NCBI GenBank assembly: GCA_015227615.1
Contig: JAALGZ010000047.1
Coordinates: 124,001-188,000 of the forward strand
Direction: 5' to 3'
Source: Labyrinthula sp. Ha
Lineage: Eukaryota; Sar; Bigyra; Labyrinthulida; Labyrinthulaceae
DNA: 64,000 nt
Shown in pieces: positions 1-12,100 of the stretch (the first letter of the stretch is position 1; the number at the start of each line of letters is the position of its first letter). The notes below the pieces were generated by a model. That model saw only the letters and a program-made list of their open reading frames with translations. It made no database searches and was not told the DNA's origin. The translations under genes were made by a program, and so were the position numbers.

Positions 1-310
1 CTAATTAATTTGCAAAAAGAAAAAACATCTAATTGGATATTAGCACTAGAACAGCATTAACTTTTGTCCTAGATATTACACATATATCGTTTCAATAGAA
101 GTATCAGTCAAGATGAAATCAAGAAAACGAAGCGTACTATGATTTAGACCCATGCAAAATATAAATGTAGCAGAGAGCAGATAAACAGGGTGAATACAAA
201 ATATAATGTGACCAGGGATATTCCAAGTATAGCTCAAGAGTATCAGAAATCAACATCTTAATAATTTATTAATAGTTGGTAGTAAGATTTTCTGAATGTG
301 AGTGCTGGGC

Positions 311-400
311 CTAGGGGTTGGTTTTGGTTTATTGATGATTTTTCAATAATATTTTTTTATGTTTCTCCGATTGATAATCAAAATTAAAGCCACTTCTTAG
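311..400. repeat. Possible short MITE-like inverted repeat
   Basis: The left end (ctaggggttggttttggttt, followed by attgatgat) resembles the right end of the element at 11886-12357 when that end is read in reverse complement (taggggtcggatttaattca, then ttgataat). The right side (gataatcaaaattaaagcca) reads back toward a diverged version of the same end. This could be a small deleted relative of that element. No target-site duplication is clear, and chance similarity in AT-rich DNA is possible. Confidence 0.3.
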
Positions 401-3400
401 TAAGAATAAAGGACTTAGTGTTATAAAAAATTGCTGCACCATGGGTATCCATAACAAATTGCCTTTAGGGCCTAGAATCTCATATACTTTCGATATTTAA
501 GCTATTTTTTTCACAATTCAACAGATGGTACACCGAGTCAGTGGACAGGGAATAAGAGCGTGAGTAGAATAAAGTTACACGAGTATATAAAGTAGCTCGG
601 GGCAAGAGATAAAAACTGACAATCTCTAGTGAGCTGACCTACTTACCTACAATGGCATCACAAGAATACAGATTGTTCAACGGTGGATTTGATCAACAAA
701 ATAGTGGAAATAAGAAAATAAACATAATAGACCAGCATGCCAATACCCAATAATTTGGAGCAAGTTTTAATATTGAGTTATCTTACGTATGCTAAGCGTC
801 ACTCTTTTTCATCCGCTGATTAAATACTATTTAAGATTTGGAATTAATGTACTACCTGTCTATTTTTTCCTTTTGTAAGAAACAAGATTAGTGGCTATAA
901 CAATGGCTACCTCATATCTCCACACATTAACGGAATAACCATATTACCCTGGTTGGTGCAAAATGTTTTGTCATTTTTCAATGGCGTCTAGATTAAATAG
1001 TAACAGGACATATGACAAAGAAAAGTAAGTATGGGTTGTTGCCGTTATTTATAATAGAAGAACGTAGAATCTAGATATTATTCTGTAAAAGTATTTTGCT
1101 ATTCAAATGCAGACGCGGGGAAACATTCGGTGCTCAAACTCTTTTCTCTTATATCTCTGGCTGAAGTGGTAATATTTACTTTACTAACATATTACCAATG
1201 TATCAAAACCTATTTAAACTAAGAGTCTCGTTTTTATGGTTGGAGGAAAACTCCTGAAGTTCATATATTTTATTGGATCTAGGGATAAATTTAACAGAAT
1301 AAGACCGGAATTCGGCTTGTTTATGCACCCCTTATCATTTATGTATATAACAGAAAATTTCACATGAAAGTTTCGCGAATCTCTTTTTCTGTTCTATTAA
1401 TATCTCAGCTGTTCCACTAAAAGAAATTTCAAACTTTCTTGCATTACTTAAAGTGTCTTAATCTTCTATGTCTAGAAGAAAAAATTGCAGTTTTTCTTAT
1501 TGTTTCTTGTATGAAGTTGTTGGCGTTGTAAACAGTTGGAAATAAAAAAAGAGCTCGTTCAAATTCCTCAGCTATAGATCTTAAGAAATTAAGTAATAGA
1601 CTTCAGCTTTGGGTGAGTTCTCGGAAATATATGGATTTTAAGAGAGTTATTCATAATATCATGTTAGTTTATTGATTTTTTGTTGTTGATTAACATTGAT
1701 ACTTTTCCATTTCCTTTTCTAATATTGAAAGTTATTAATGAAATATAAAACATTTTATTAGTTTAAAGTTCAAACTTCCTATTAATAATTAAAAACAATC
1801 AAATCAAATTTAAGGTAAATGAAGGTTTTTGTCAACTTCCACGCAAGCAGAAAACAAAAGAATATCTAACTAAATCATAGCCATTTTCATACCCAAAGGA
1901 AAGACGCATATCTAAATACTAATGTATTAAAAGTTTATTATAATCACAATCCTTTGCTCAATGTACACTTAGCTTTTCACGAGGCAAATTCATTCCTTGA
2001 TGCCTGTGAAGAACATTAATGATTCTAGGTCGGTATATCTAAAATTTAGATAAAACAATAAATTAAATTCTTATCATAATATAAGTACAAAGCTTTTCCA
2101 AAATTTCATCAATGTGACATATCATTTCAAAGAACTTTGGTATGGTACATAAAATTGGGGCTTCAACAACTACTTAACTTTCGGATAGAAATACCTGTAA
2201 GAATAGTCCCATAATACAGACCCATAACCTACCCACAATCTTGGCAATGTTAAAGGAAATAACCAGTAGTCTATCCCGATTTTCTGCTACAGGAAACCAA
2301 GTAGCATGCTGTGACACCTCTCATTAGGGGTACTGTTTGATTCTATGGTGATATAGCAAACAAGTCTTGAGGATTTTGAATAAACTTTCAGCAATATTCC
2401 TAGCCACTTTGAGTAAGTCTTGGTATTATCATAGGCAACACTTGACGCCTTCGTCATATGGCCAATTTTATCAAATATTTTCATACTTTAAGTTTTCTTG
2501 ATCATTCGTAACCTTTCCCTCTCTCTTAATGTAATACATGGCCGTACCTATAATAATTTTTGAGTTCATAGGACCTAAAAACATTTTCCTGTTACACTGG
2601 GTTTATCAGGTTGGCGATAAATCTCCGAAACTATTATTTATGCTGTAACAATCTCATAATAGCACTTGTTACCAAAGCATCACCCTGATCTTCGTAATAA
2701 AATTTTGTTGCAACAAGGATAATTCTAATCCCAAACAGCCCGTTCTGAAAAGGATACAATTAATTATATTTTACGCGTTCAATTATCCCCTTTCTTGAAA
2801 GATTTTAACGGATGTAAGAATGAGATGAAAATACTTGTGTGATTTCTGTCAGGGCCATGTGAATCAATATATTTTGATAACATACAAAATGCAGCAAAAG
2901 CTAAAACATTACTTGAGGAAAATTACAATCTGGAAAAAAGCTAGTGACTAAAAGCTTTTAGTGATATTAACATTCTTGTTGTTTCTTTGTGAAGTGGCAC
3001 TTCAAGTTTCGGCATTAGGAAAATGTGAAACTATTTTGTGCATAAAAACATTCAAAACCGATATAGCTATTAAGCTTTGGCTCTGTCAGGCTAACAAGGA
3101 TAGTTAAACCTTCTTTTATTATGGCAAGCAGTTTGGATGAGTTGAAACGGTTAACATAAGACTAGATGGGGAAATGAGTCTTGTTTTAGTCTCATAACAT
3201 GCCTACATCAACGCCTCATGTAGTTCTTATATAACTTAGACGTAATATCTATGTGTCTGAGTGCCAAGAGTTGAATATAATGCAGTATTCTTACCACAAA
3301 ATTTCCATGCAAAAAAAATAAAACTGAAAAACTAAGATACTCTTCATTTAGTACAACATGAAATAATGATATTTAGAAATAGAGACAAGTTTTAAAATAG

Positions 3401-4502
3401 CATGAAACACAACCATCACGGTACCCCTTAAAAAAGGTTGACTCAAACTAAAATGAGGTCTGCTACATTTTCGCTTCTGAAAAAAACAAGCAAGTATTTC
3501 CATTAATACATTTATTAGGCAAATTTCCAAGTTTATTTGAAATAACTAAAGAATCAATAAATAACGACAAATGGTTATGGTGCAGGGCCGTTGGTAGGAT
3601 TGTTGTTTATTGTACATCTAGAGGGCATGCTGCAGCCTCTATCTGTTCAGGAATTGCATGAGAGAGCATTAGGGTTTTAAAGCAAAGGCAGTCTTACTGA
3701 TAAGGTTACACCTTCTGCCATGTCTTGTGTTCATGGTGGAAAACAGGTGGCGTGAAAGTATAAAGAGATATTGTGGGAAAAGCTTTAGGGCAAAAAAATG
3801 GTTCATTGTGGTGGATTCAAACATTACTCCCGAGTTTTTTTTGGAAACCCTTCATGGAATAGAACCAATATATTCATAAAAAGTAGTGTAGATCTGAGTG
3901 AATGGTTGCGTTTACTTCTCACTAAGTTTTCTCGGGGGAAGTAGATTTAAGTGACTATGAAGCCGCAGTACAATCCATGACAAAGGTTATATGTCAGGTT
4001 GTTACCATGAACTAATTGCGCTTATAGGATGTTCAACTTTAGCTCAATAGGTTCAGTAAATACAACTTGCATCTGGAAACTTAATAGTTTGGGTAAGAGT
4101 TATAAAAGTTAAATAATATCAGTGCGAATGCTTCTAGGTAACAGGTTTGGTTGGTAACAGTAACTCTTGGCACGCAAATTTCCTTCCTGTTGTAAATGGC
4201 GCAGGAAGGACTTTCAACCATTTAACAGTTAAAGATCATAAATTTAAAGGTACAACTAGTCAACTCAAAGGATGTCCAGAGATTTTAGAATAAGATTAAA
4301 TAAAATGTTTTCACATTAGACTTGAAGATTAAGCTGAAAGACTTCTAATTATTTAAGAAGGCTGTTTAGATTCTCTTGTGAATCCAGGTTTTGTAGAGTT
4401 TCCAACCAAAGATTTCGAGTACAAAGGAAAAGATTATGAACAATATTAAAGTTTAATTAACCGGGAAAAGTATGACAAAATTACCCAAAATTGGTGTTTT
4501 GC

Positions 4503-4620
4503 ATGACAGAAGGTCATACGAATTCCGGTAAGTCATAATTTTTTTTCAAAATTTCGTGCTAGAATTTCCCTAGGTAAAAATTAAGCCAGTTTTAACCGGA
4601 ATTCGTATGACCGCTGTCAT
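4503..4620. repeat. Hairpin-forming inverted repeat upstream of the recombinase remnant
   Basis: The arm at 4503-4529 contains ggtcatacgaattccggt, and its exact 18-nt reverse complement lies in the arm at 4595-4620. Outside this, ATGACAG pairs with CTGTCAT after a one-base bulge. The loop is about 65 nt. It lies 440 bp upstream of the tyrosine-recombinase reading frame and may mark the left end or a folded terminus of that element. Confidence 0.75.
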
Positions 4621-5059
4621 ATTTTTTTTAAAGAGCCAATGAAAATGCCTTCTGATTTTGCGAACCTTTGCAGAAGAGAACACCGGATAAAATCACAGTT
4701 GGGGATTACCATACAATTCTAATTTGCTGAAAACAAACACAAATCAAACAAAGAGTGCTCAAAAAAAAGAAATAGGTAAAACTCGGCAAATATTTCGTGT
4801 TTCTTAACGATTTCTGGCTTGTTGGAAAACTCTTTTAAAGAGGTTTTGTTTTTTTATTTAACTTTATGATATCTTCTATACTTTTTGACGATACGTGATT
4901 TTACTTTTTGCCTAAAATGCGAGCAAAAGAAGAGAAAACAATGGGTTAAACTTTGTTGCTTTCCTTGTTTGTGTTAGGGAAAAGTAATTTTATGTTTCAC
5001 CTAATATCTAAATTGTTGCTAGAACCTGTTTCCTACTTAATTTTTTAGTTCGAAGAAAA

Positions 5060-5857
5060 ATGGACGATCGATTGAATGAAGAGGATTGGGCAGAGATTTC
5101 ACAACATGTTTCTGAAAGCAGAGAAAACACGATTGCTAAAAAGTCTCAGAGCTCGCACGAGGGTTCCTACACTCAATCTCTAGCTTGGTGCGTAAGAAAC
5201 AAACCCAAGGTTTTGGCTGAAGATTTCCTTAATAAGTTGAAGGAAGGAAGTGATGCTGAAGCGCCAATGAGTTTAATACTCATTAGGAAAACAGGTAAAA
5301 TCTTTCCGAATTTACCACCCTTGAAATTTGATGAGCTTGATGTAGAAACCTTCATGTCGTGGATTGTAACTAAGAAAAGAAGTGATGGGAGCTTTTTTAG
5401 TTTTTCTAGTTACTCAACTCACCGTTCTGCTCTTTACAGTCTTTACCGTCAACACAAAGTTCATTTTAGTCCTGAGTTTAAGAACGAGTTAAAAAATCAT
5501 TTTAGAGGATTAAAAAGAAAAATTGCTTCGGAAGAACAAGCAGGTCAAGGTGTGATTAAACGTAGGAAATATCCTCTAGATCCAATTCAAGCTCAATCAG
5601 TGCATCAATTATGTGAGTTCATATCTTGCCTCGAACGAAGCATCTATATCCAGTTCTCGGCTCTACTTGTCATGTCGCAGAATATGATAGTTATTAGTTT
5701 CAACTGCAACCTCCAAAGTGCTCATTTCATTTTGAGTGTTACTTTTTTTTTTCACTTTCGGTTGAATTCCTCTTTCCAGAGTTCAACCAATGAAATTGCA
5801 CTATTTGGTATTGGAAATTGCATGACAGCCTATCATGCAAATTCCGACCACAAGTAA
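5060..5857 (+). CDS. Tyrosine-recombinase-like protein (Crypton-like), N-terminal half only
   Basis: The 265-codon frame begins with an acidic stretch, then has a helical region (roughly residues 35-160) like the SAM-like core-binding domain of tyrosine recombinases, including a YSTHRSALYSLYR segment. Residues about 180-215 (around QSVHQLCEF and SQNMIVISFN) resemble the start of the catalytic domain in a recombinase family that I recall as abundant in diatoms and oomycetes. After that, similarity stops and the frame runs through a T-tract into unrelated residues. The conserved Arg, His-x-x-Arg and Tyr of the active site are absent, so this is a truncated mobile-element gene with no expected activity. 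It lies between two hairpins (4503-4620 and 5813-5845). It could belong to a Crypton or to another YR-bearing element; the remaining part cannot decide. Confidence 0.55.
   Translation: MDDRLNEEDWAEISQHVSESRENTIAKKSQSSHEGSYTQSLAWCVRNKPKVLAEDFLNKLKEGSDAEAPMSLILIRKTGKIFPNLPPLKFDELDVETFMSWIVTKKRSDGSFFSFSSYSTHRSALYSLYRQHKVHFSPEFKNELKNHFRGLKRKIASEEQAGQGVIKRRKYPLDPIQAQSVHQLCEFISCLERSIYIQFSALLVMSQNMIVISFNCNLQSAHFILSVTFFFHFRLNSSFQSSTNEIALFGIGNCMTAYHANSDHK
5813..5845. repeat. Hairpin at the end of the recombinase remnant
   Basis: ggaaattgcatga (5813-5825) pairs with tcatgcaaattcc (5833-5845) with one mismatch across a 7-nt loop. The sequence gcatgacag followed by tcatgcaaattccg also resembles, in direct orientation, the left arm of the hairpin at 4503 (gcatgacag, then tcatacgaattccg). 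This suggests related terminal sequences at both ends of a roughly 1.35 kb unit. Confidence 0.6.
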
Positions 5858-7214
5858 CTTATGGTATACTATTTGACTTAATTGAAGACAAGTAAATAGA
5901 CAATTGCTTCATTCAGGTCTGGTCAGGTTCTTGAATAGAAAGGTGATAGTGGTGTTCAAAAACTAAAGTCTAAGGAATATCTGATCAAGTGACTAATCGA
6001 CTTGAAACTAAATAGGTTTTGCGACCCTTATCCATTTATTTTAGGTAAAGTTTCTTTTAATTATATTGATATAGTCGACTTCTTGACTATGTGTATTAGG
6101 TTATCATAAGGACGCTTCTTAAGGTTCTCAGCTTTTTATACAACGATGTTCCATCTTATATGATGCAGGGTGAATTGTCCACTTGGGTATCGCCCAGATA
6201 TGACTAAACTATTATTGCGACTTTATCAAATGTATTTATATAAATATAAACGTATAAAAAATATCATAGCTTGTAAGGAAGAATAGCGTAGTTTTTGGAA
6301 CATTTTTTAAATACCAGAGATTGAATATTTCAGCTAAAAATAGGGACAATAAATCGTATAGCTTATTAGGTGTACAAAGCCCGGTGACTAATGAGAATAG
6401 CTTCGCAAACAAAGTAGTACTTTAATTCATCCAGGTTTATTTAATACACTATCAATACCGGGTCTTTCGTCCTGGTACTGTAGTATTATATGTTATAATA
6501 GTACTAGATACCGGGTGCTATAACCCGCATGTTACTTTTCCCGACAAGATCTTTTGTCCCGAATATAAATATTACTTTAGGCTCAAATACAGAAAGATAA
6601 TACATCCTTGTTCCTTTACCTAAACATGATTACGTAAAATAAGAATTTGTCAGTAGCATAATAGAAGCTCATATGTAACCAAAAATCTATTTTAATAGAT
6701 TTTTTACTTAATTTTCTAAGCTCTTGTTAAACTTAGATAGCACAATAGCTGAACAAGTTTACAATTATTTTTTACTCATGTTATCTGTTAACTTCAATAC
6801 AATATTTATTATAAAGGAAAAATATTTTTACAACCATTTCTAGATAGTATCATTACGGTTTATTTCAACAATTCACTCAACCCATTTTGTAAAACTTGTG
6901 AAAAAAAAAACTTAAAATAAAATGAATACTATTTTTAATTTTCCCCTAAAAGGAACAGGGAAAACAAAGTGGATTTTTAGGGAGAAGTATGTTTAGCTTA
7001 TCTTTTAACCTGTACCAGAAAACAATTCTTTGTCGGGATGTTTGCATAACTTGTCGAGAATCTTTTTTTTTATTTTGTCCCGGTGTGTTATGAAATCCTT
7101 TTCTTACCAGATTTCTCCCCTATTACCGGATCACCCTGGAATGAGTCAGTGCCCCTATCTGGCATTATCAGTAGCCAGTTTCTAACCGTTGAAACAAAAA
7201 AAACGAAATAAAAT
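5858..7214. other. Intergenic, upstream of the SLC6 transporter
   Basis: No gene is visible. The stretch 6440-6550 carries repeated ACCGGGT-type words and an imperfect palindrome (tagtattatatgttataatagta). The last 30 bases before the SLC6 start contain CCGTT (7186-7190), also present just upstream of IFT70 and the patatin-like gene. Confidence 0.5.
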
Positions 7215-9125
7215 ATGGCTGAAGTAAAAGAAGGAAGAGATAGATGGAGTTCCCGTGTGACCTTCATCCTTGGAGCTATCGGAAGTGCGGTTGGACTGGG
7301 TAACTTATGGAGATTCCCTTTCCTTGTGTTTAACTACGGTGGTGGAACTTTTTTAATCCCTTACATCTTCTGTTTATTCGGATTTGGAATCCCGCTGTTG
7401 CTACTGGAACTGACGCTGGGAAGACATTTCCAAGGAGGGGATCCAGTATGTTTCGCCTCGATGAATCCTAGACTTGTTGGAATTGGTTTCATGTCCGGAT
7501 TTGCTGCGTTCATAGTGACTACTTATTACGCTGCAATCATTGCCTGGGTTGTCGTGTTCTTCTTCAACTCCTTCAAGGATCCACTTCCTTGGGCTATTTT
7601 GGAAGAAGATGTTAACACTACTGGTGCGGCAAGACTTGGAGGAGCGATTGGTTTCTTCTTCAACGACGTATTGGAAATCAGTGCTGGACCTGATGTGCAA
7701 GAAGAAGCTAACGAGGTATTGGTTCTCGCTGCCATTTTCGTATGGGTGTGCATTTTTCTATCGATCTTCAAAGGTGTAAGCACGGTTTCACAAGTTGTAA
7801 AAGTGTCCGTTCCTGTTCCTTTGGCTACCCTTGCTGTATTACTGATCAATAATCTTGGAAGAGAAGGAGCAAGTGACGGAGTTGAAGCGTACATCGGACA
7901 GTGGGATTTGAGTGCGCTTTCTGATCCTACTATGTGGCAGAATGCTGTTGGACAGATTTTCTTCTCCATTGGAGTTTGTTTCGCTATTATGACTGCCTAC
8001 TCAAGTTATATGGAATCCAGAAAGGGGCTTCTGTTGGATACTACTGTAATTGCTCTATGTAATTCTGGAATCTCCTTCTTTGCTGGGTTTGTTGTGTTCA
8101 CTGCTGTAGGAGCACTTGCAAATGATTTGGGAACTGATTTTGACGACCCAGATTTTGTAGGCAGAATTGCTGGACCTAATCTAGCTTTTGTAGCTTACCC
8201 AGCTGCTCTTGCTTCATTAGGAACTGCTCCTCAGGCGTTCTCAGCTGTGTTCTTCTTAACCGTGTTTTTCTTAGCAATCGATTCAGCCTTCTCACTTGTT
8301 GAAGCATCTGTTGCAACTATTGCAGACACCAACTATGGAAGAACGATCCCAAGAGCGAAGCTTGTAGGTATTGTTTGTGTATTGGCATTCTCATTTGGTA
8401 TGTTTTACATTGTTGACAACGGACTTTACATGCTGGACATCGTGGACTACTACGTGAACAATATTCTGATGCTCGGTGTTGGTGCTCTGGAATGTATCGC
8501 TACTGCTTGGGTTTTTGGCTTTTCTGAAACAGCTGCTGAGCTAGGATTTGTACCAACATTAGTATTTGCTATTGGAACTCTTGTAAGTACATTTGGAGCT
8601 GCTGCATTACTAACTTATCTGGATAACCCAATCAACCTTATCCTTGGATTCCTTCTTTTGATTGTTGGAACTCTTGTTTCATTAATCTTTGCTATGATTT
8701 CTTCACCACCAGTACCAGGAAAGGTTTATAAGTTCGTTTATGGATGCGGAGCGTCTAAGATCATGGACATTATGAAGAAAAATGAGTTTGATGGTGGAGC
8801 AGTTAGTGGCTGGTATTCAGGTTTGATCCACGTATGGGCATTCTTGATTAAGTTCTTGATCCCTATGGGACTTATCATCCTAACCTTTGTTGGATCTGAA
8901 AGTAACTTCGAGGATCCATATGAGGGGTATCCTGGTGGATGGCAGAATGTTGGAAACTTTATCGCTTTTACAGGGTGGGCAATCTTTGGAATCTTCGTTG
9001 TGAATAAAGTTGAAGTTTATTCGGAGAAGGTTGCGATCCATGAAGCTAACCAAGCTGCTTTGGAAAACAAGGGAGATATGGGTGATGAAAAAGTAGACGT
9101 GGAAGAAGTTAAAGCAAGCATTTAG
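7215..9125 (+). CDS. SLC6-family Na+-coupled symporter, amino-acid type
   Basis: This single-exon 636-residue protein has the LeuT fold signature near its N-terminus: RW followed by a first membrane segment with GSAVGLGNLWRFP (about residues 23-35) and NYGGGTFLIPY. About 12 hydrophobic segments follow, as expected for the neurotransmitter:sodium symporter family. The position that is Asp79 in dopamine transporter is Gly (AVGLGN), the state found in amino-acid carriers, so a monoamine substrate is unlikely. TM8 has LAIDSAFSLVEA, keeping the Asp and Ser that bind the second Na+ in animal members. The short acidic C-terminus is presumably cytosolic. Start chosen at ATG in an A-rich context (aaaatATGG). 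Expected role: plasma-membrane uptake of amino acids driven by Na+; the exact substrate cannot be read. It stands alone, with kilobases of empty DNA on both sides. Confidence 0.95.
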   Translation: MAEVKEGRDRWSSRVTFILGAIGSAVGLGNLWRFPFLVFNYGGGTFLIPYIFCLFGFGIPLLLLELTLGRHFQGGDPVCFASMNPRLVGIGFMSGFAAFIVTTYYAAIIAWVVVFFFNSFKDPLPWAILEEDVNTTGAARLGGAIGFFFNDVLEISAGPDVQEEANEVLVLAAIFVWVCIFLSIFKGVSTVSQVVKVSVPVPLATLAVLLINNLGREGASDGVEAYIGQWDLSALSDPTMWQNAVGQIFFSIGVCFAIMTAYSSYMESRKGLLLDTTVIALCNSGISFFAGFVVFTAVGALANDLGTDFDDPDFVGRIAGPNLAFVAYPAALASLGTAPQAFSAVFFLTVFFLAIDSAFSLVEASVATIADTNYGRTIPRAKLVGIVCVLAFSFGMFYIVDNGLYMLDIVDYYVNNILMLGVGALECIATAWVFGFSETAAELGFVPTLVFAIGTLVSTFGAAALLTYLDNPINLILGFLLLIVGTLVSLIFAMISSPPVPGKVYKFVYGCGASKIMDIMKKNEFDGGAVSGWYSGLIHVWAFLIKFLIPMGLIILTFVGSESNFEDPYEGYPGGWQNVGNFIAFTGWAIFGIFVVNKVEVYSEKVAIHEANQAALENKGDMGDEKVDVEEVKASI

Positions 9126-12100
9126 GTCACTATGACTGTCTAGTAACTGGGTATGGTCAATAATTTTAAATATTATTCCTAGTCTTTCGAAAGCCAGCAA
9201 ACAGTTCCACTCTTCTACTACTTTTTATTAATCTTTATTAAATTAGAACGCAATTAAAAAGTAACTTTGTCTTCGTTGAGGACTGTCGTTGCGAAACATC
9301 TTTATTCTAAACAGGATGTATCCTGACTGACAAATCTAAATGTCACAGTGCAAGAGAAAATAACATATATATAACATTGAGAAGTTAATGAGCAAAACTG
9401 TCTTTGTCGCTGGTGTATTAGACACTTGAGTTGACCTATACATTAAAGGCTGCACCGTTGAGCGCTTTAATTTTCTATGGAAGGATGATTTCCTTAGAAA
9501 ATTGTGCCTTAGTGCACCACTACACTATATTCTTAGAACACAACAAGAATCTGAATATTAAGCAAGGCAAAGAGGATACTCAGAAAATGTTAGCAATCAA
9601 CATACCGTTCAAAGCAATGCCCAAATATTTCTCAGCTGCACCCCACATATGCACATAATTACATCTAAGTATAGTTCATGTGGAAAAAACATATGCGCTC
9701 CTCTATTTAAATATTCCTGTGCGTCAGCTGAGTCAAGAGCAACTGTAGTCGACATCCAAGCTAAGTGAAACTATAGAGGATCAAGAAAAACTTTAACCAT
9801 ACCTACAGGTTAAGAGTTAATTACCTCAAAATGAAGAGAAAGACACTTAGTATCTTCATCACCTAGCATACCCTTCACATGTGAAACCCGTCTATCTCCT
9901 ACTTTTTTTTCATTTTTCTCGATCACTATATGTTAACTAAATATTAGTGCCTTAAGCCTATATAGTGTTATCATGAGCTGACATTCAATAAAAAAAACAA
10001 TACAAAAAAAAATTTAGTAAATATAGAAAATCAAAAGTGATGTGTATATGCCTTTGATGCTTGCATTCACAACAAACCCAGCAGGATTTCTGTATGTTAA
10101 GTACAGGTATATATGTGTCAAAAAAAAATGGACACCGAAATATGACGGAACAAAGTACCTTAATTGGACAATATGTTTTATAATTGAAACGTCAATGTTG
10201 TAAACTTGCAAAAGACGTTTGCTCTGCTCATTGCAGTGTTCTACCATAATTCCAGGTGCCAGGGCCTATCTGCAAACGAATATTTTCATTGGAATCCTTC
10301 TAGACCTATATTAATTATGCTGAAACCAAACTTCTACTTGAGGAACATCGCCAGTTTACTGCAGAGTATTGAAAAACAACAATACTAACAGAAGAGCCCA
10401 GTTACGTTGTTAATAAAGAAGCTAAATAGGTTATTTAAGAAGTTAGTTTCGGTCAAAGGAAAGTGGTTTTGACCATAGGTTCTGTAGTACTACAAGTTGC
10501 ATGTCCTTCGAATGAAGTCCAATGCATTTGCTTCTTCAAATTATGTGACGCATTAATTTCTTGGTGTACCACTGAGGACCTTAGCAACTAGTTTGACACT
10601 AGCCATATTCAGTCATTAGGTGTTTCTAAGTTATGGAAACAAGAGGAAAGGAAAGAAATAAAATTACCAGAGTTGTCTCAGCCACAGCTGGATAAACTGA
10701 AGAGTAATTATTTGTGAAAAGTTAAGTATGTATCGATTACCCATCGTACCAAGATCCAACATGACTTGAAATAATGAGGAAGTCCATTGATCTCTCTAGT
10801 TAAATAAACGTTTCATGAGAATTTCCATGAGCTGGGGTTCTAAACTAAGGCGGTTACAAGTATAGTCGAATGAAAAAGTATATCAAGACAATTTGTCTGT
10901 CTAAGCACTCTTGCTTTAGCCAACAAATCTAGTCTCTCAGCCTCATGACATTTCAAAAACCCGTAAACAGAAGGTAGAAGTTCAGTCGGCCAAAATAGGA
11001 TTAAGTTTCATTCCTTACTGATCGACACTCGGTATAGCAGTGTGCTAATGGATACCGATTTTCTAACTTCAGCAAAATGTTCTGAGTATTGAGTACAACG
11101 AGCTCGATATGAACGTCAAACTAAATTTCTAATACCAAAAGAATAAAATACGTAACCGTCCAGCCAAATACTATGAAATTCGTTCTGTCTCATGAAGCTC
11201 ATCAACTGCGTCTAGTTTGTTGGAAGCCCTTCATCGCTGATTCCTTTTCCTGTCACTCAGAGGGCATAGCTTGACTACACGGGATAATGTCAACCGCACC
11301 ATACATGCCATATCAGTTTTTCTTTTCTTAGCTTCGCTGGGGGTTCAACCTATTGCAAAGTAGAAAAACAATATTTTCAAGTGGCATTTAAAAATATATG
11401 CTTCGTATGGGTTTTCTTAAGAATTTAGATCTTTGCTTAGTTTTTATACTGTTGTACCTTATATTAATGAAATTGGAGGGAAATAGCATAAAAACAATAA
11501 TACCAGATGCAGCAATTGAATCTAATTTTCAAACTTTAAGTTAAATTTGTGGAGAGCAATAATAAGAAAAAAATGAATATTATGAGCTAATATGAACATA
11601 AAATCAGGATTTCGGTACCATGTGATACCAAAAATTAGTTAACAGGTTAAGAAATCTAGAAAGTCACGTTTATAATTTAATTCTTACTCACTATCTCGGT
11701 TCATTTAAAAATTATAACGGGCTCATTATTTGTGTAAACAACAATTCGCTTAAATTTTGTTGATAGTTGTTCCAACGGAAATTTTAATGAGTATGTCATA
11801 TGCAAACCAGTGCAAGTGACACCTCTCAACATCGCCTAGATGGTTTCCACATTGTGGAAGAAGGCTAGTACAGTTTTATTGTAGTTTAGGGTCGGATTTG
11901 ATTGGAATTATCAATAATTATTTGATATTCATTTTGATACTGATCACCAATAAGAGAATTGGGATTTTGATTTCTATCAAATGATTCTGATTTTATTTTG
12001 ATTATCAAAATACAGAGGGGCTATGCGACCCTGTTTCAAATTTTAAAAAATTTCTTGCTTAGTTTCTGCACCGTATGAATAGCCTCAAAAACTGGCCACG

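Larger units (their letters stand above)
1..5059. other. Gene-poor AT-rich stretch with no supported gene
   Basis: Reading frames here are short and broken, and none resembles a protein family I recognise. A minus-strand open stretch of 65 codons near 2287-2484 and a somewhat GC-richer patch near 3580-3880 could be decayed coding DNA, but no motif supports this. A possible short MITE-like unit (311-400) and a strong hairpin (4503-4620) are listed separately. Confidence 0.6.

Noticed and set aside
3580-3880. GC-richer patch as a decayed gene
   Set aside because: Some frames read for 40-50 codons, but no motif could be assigned, so no feature was called.
11881-11895. TTTAGGG as a telomere-like repeat
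   Set aside because: Occurs once, as the end of the MITE-like element; no tandem array anywhere in the window.
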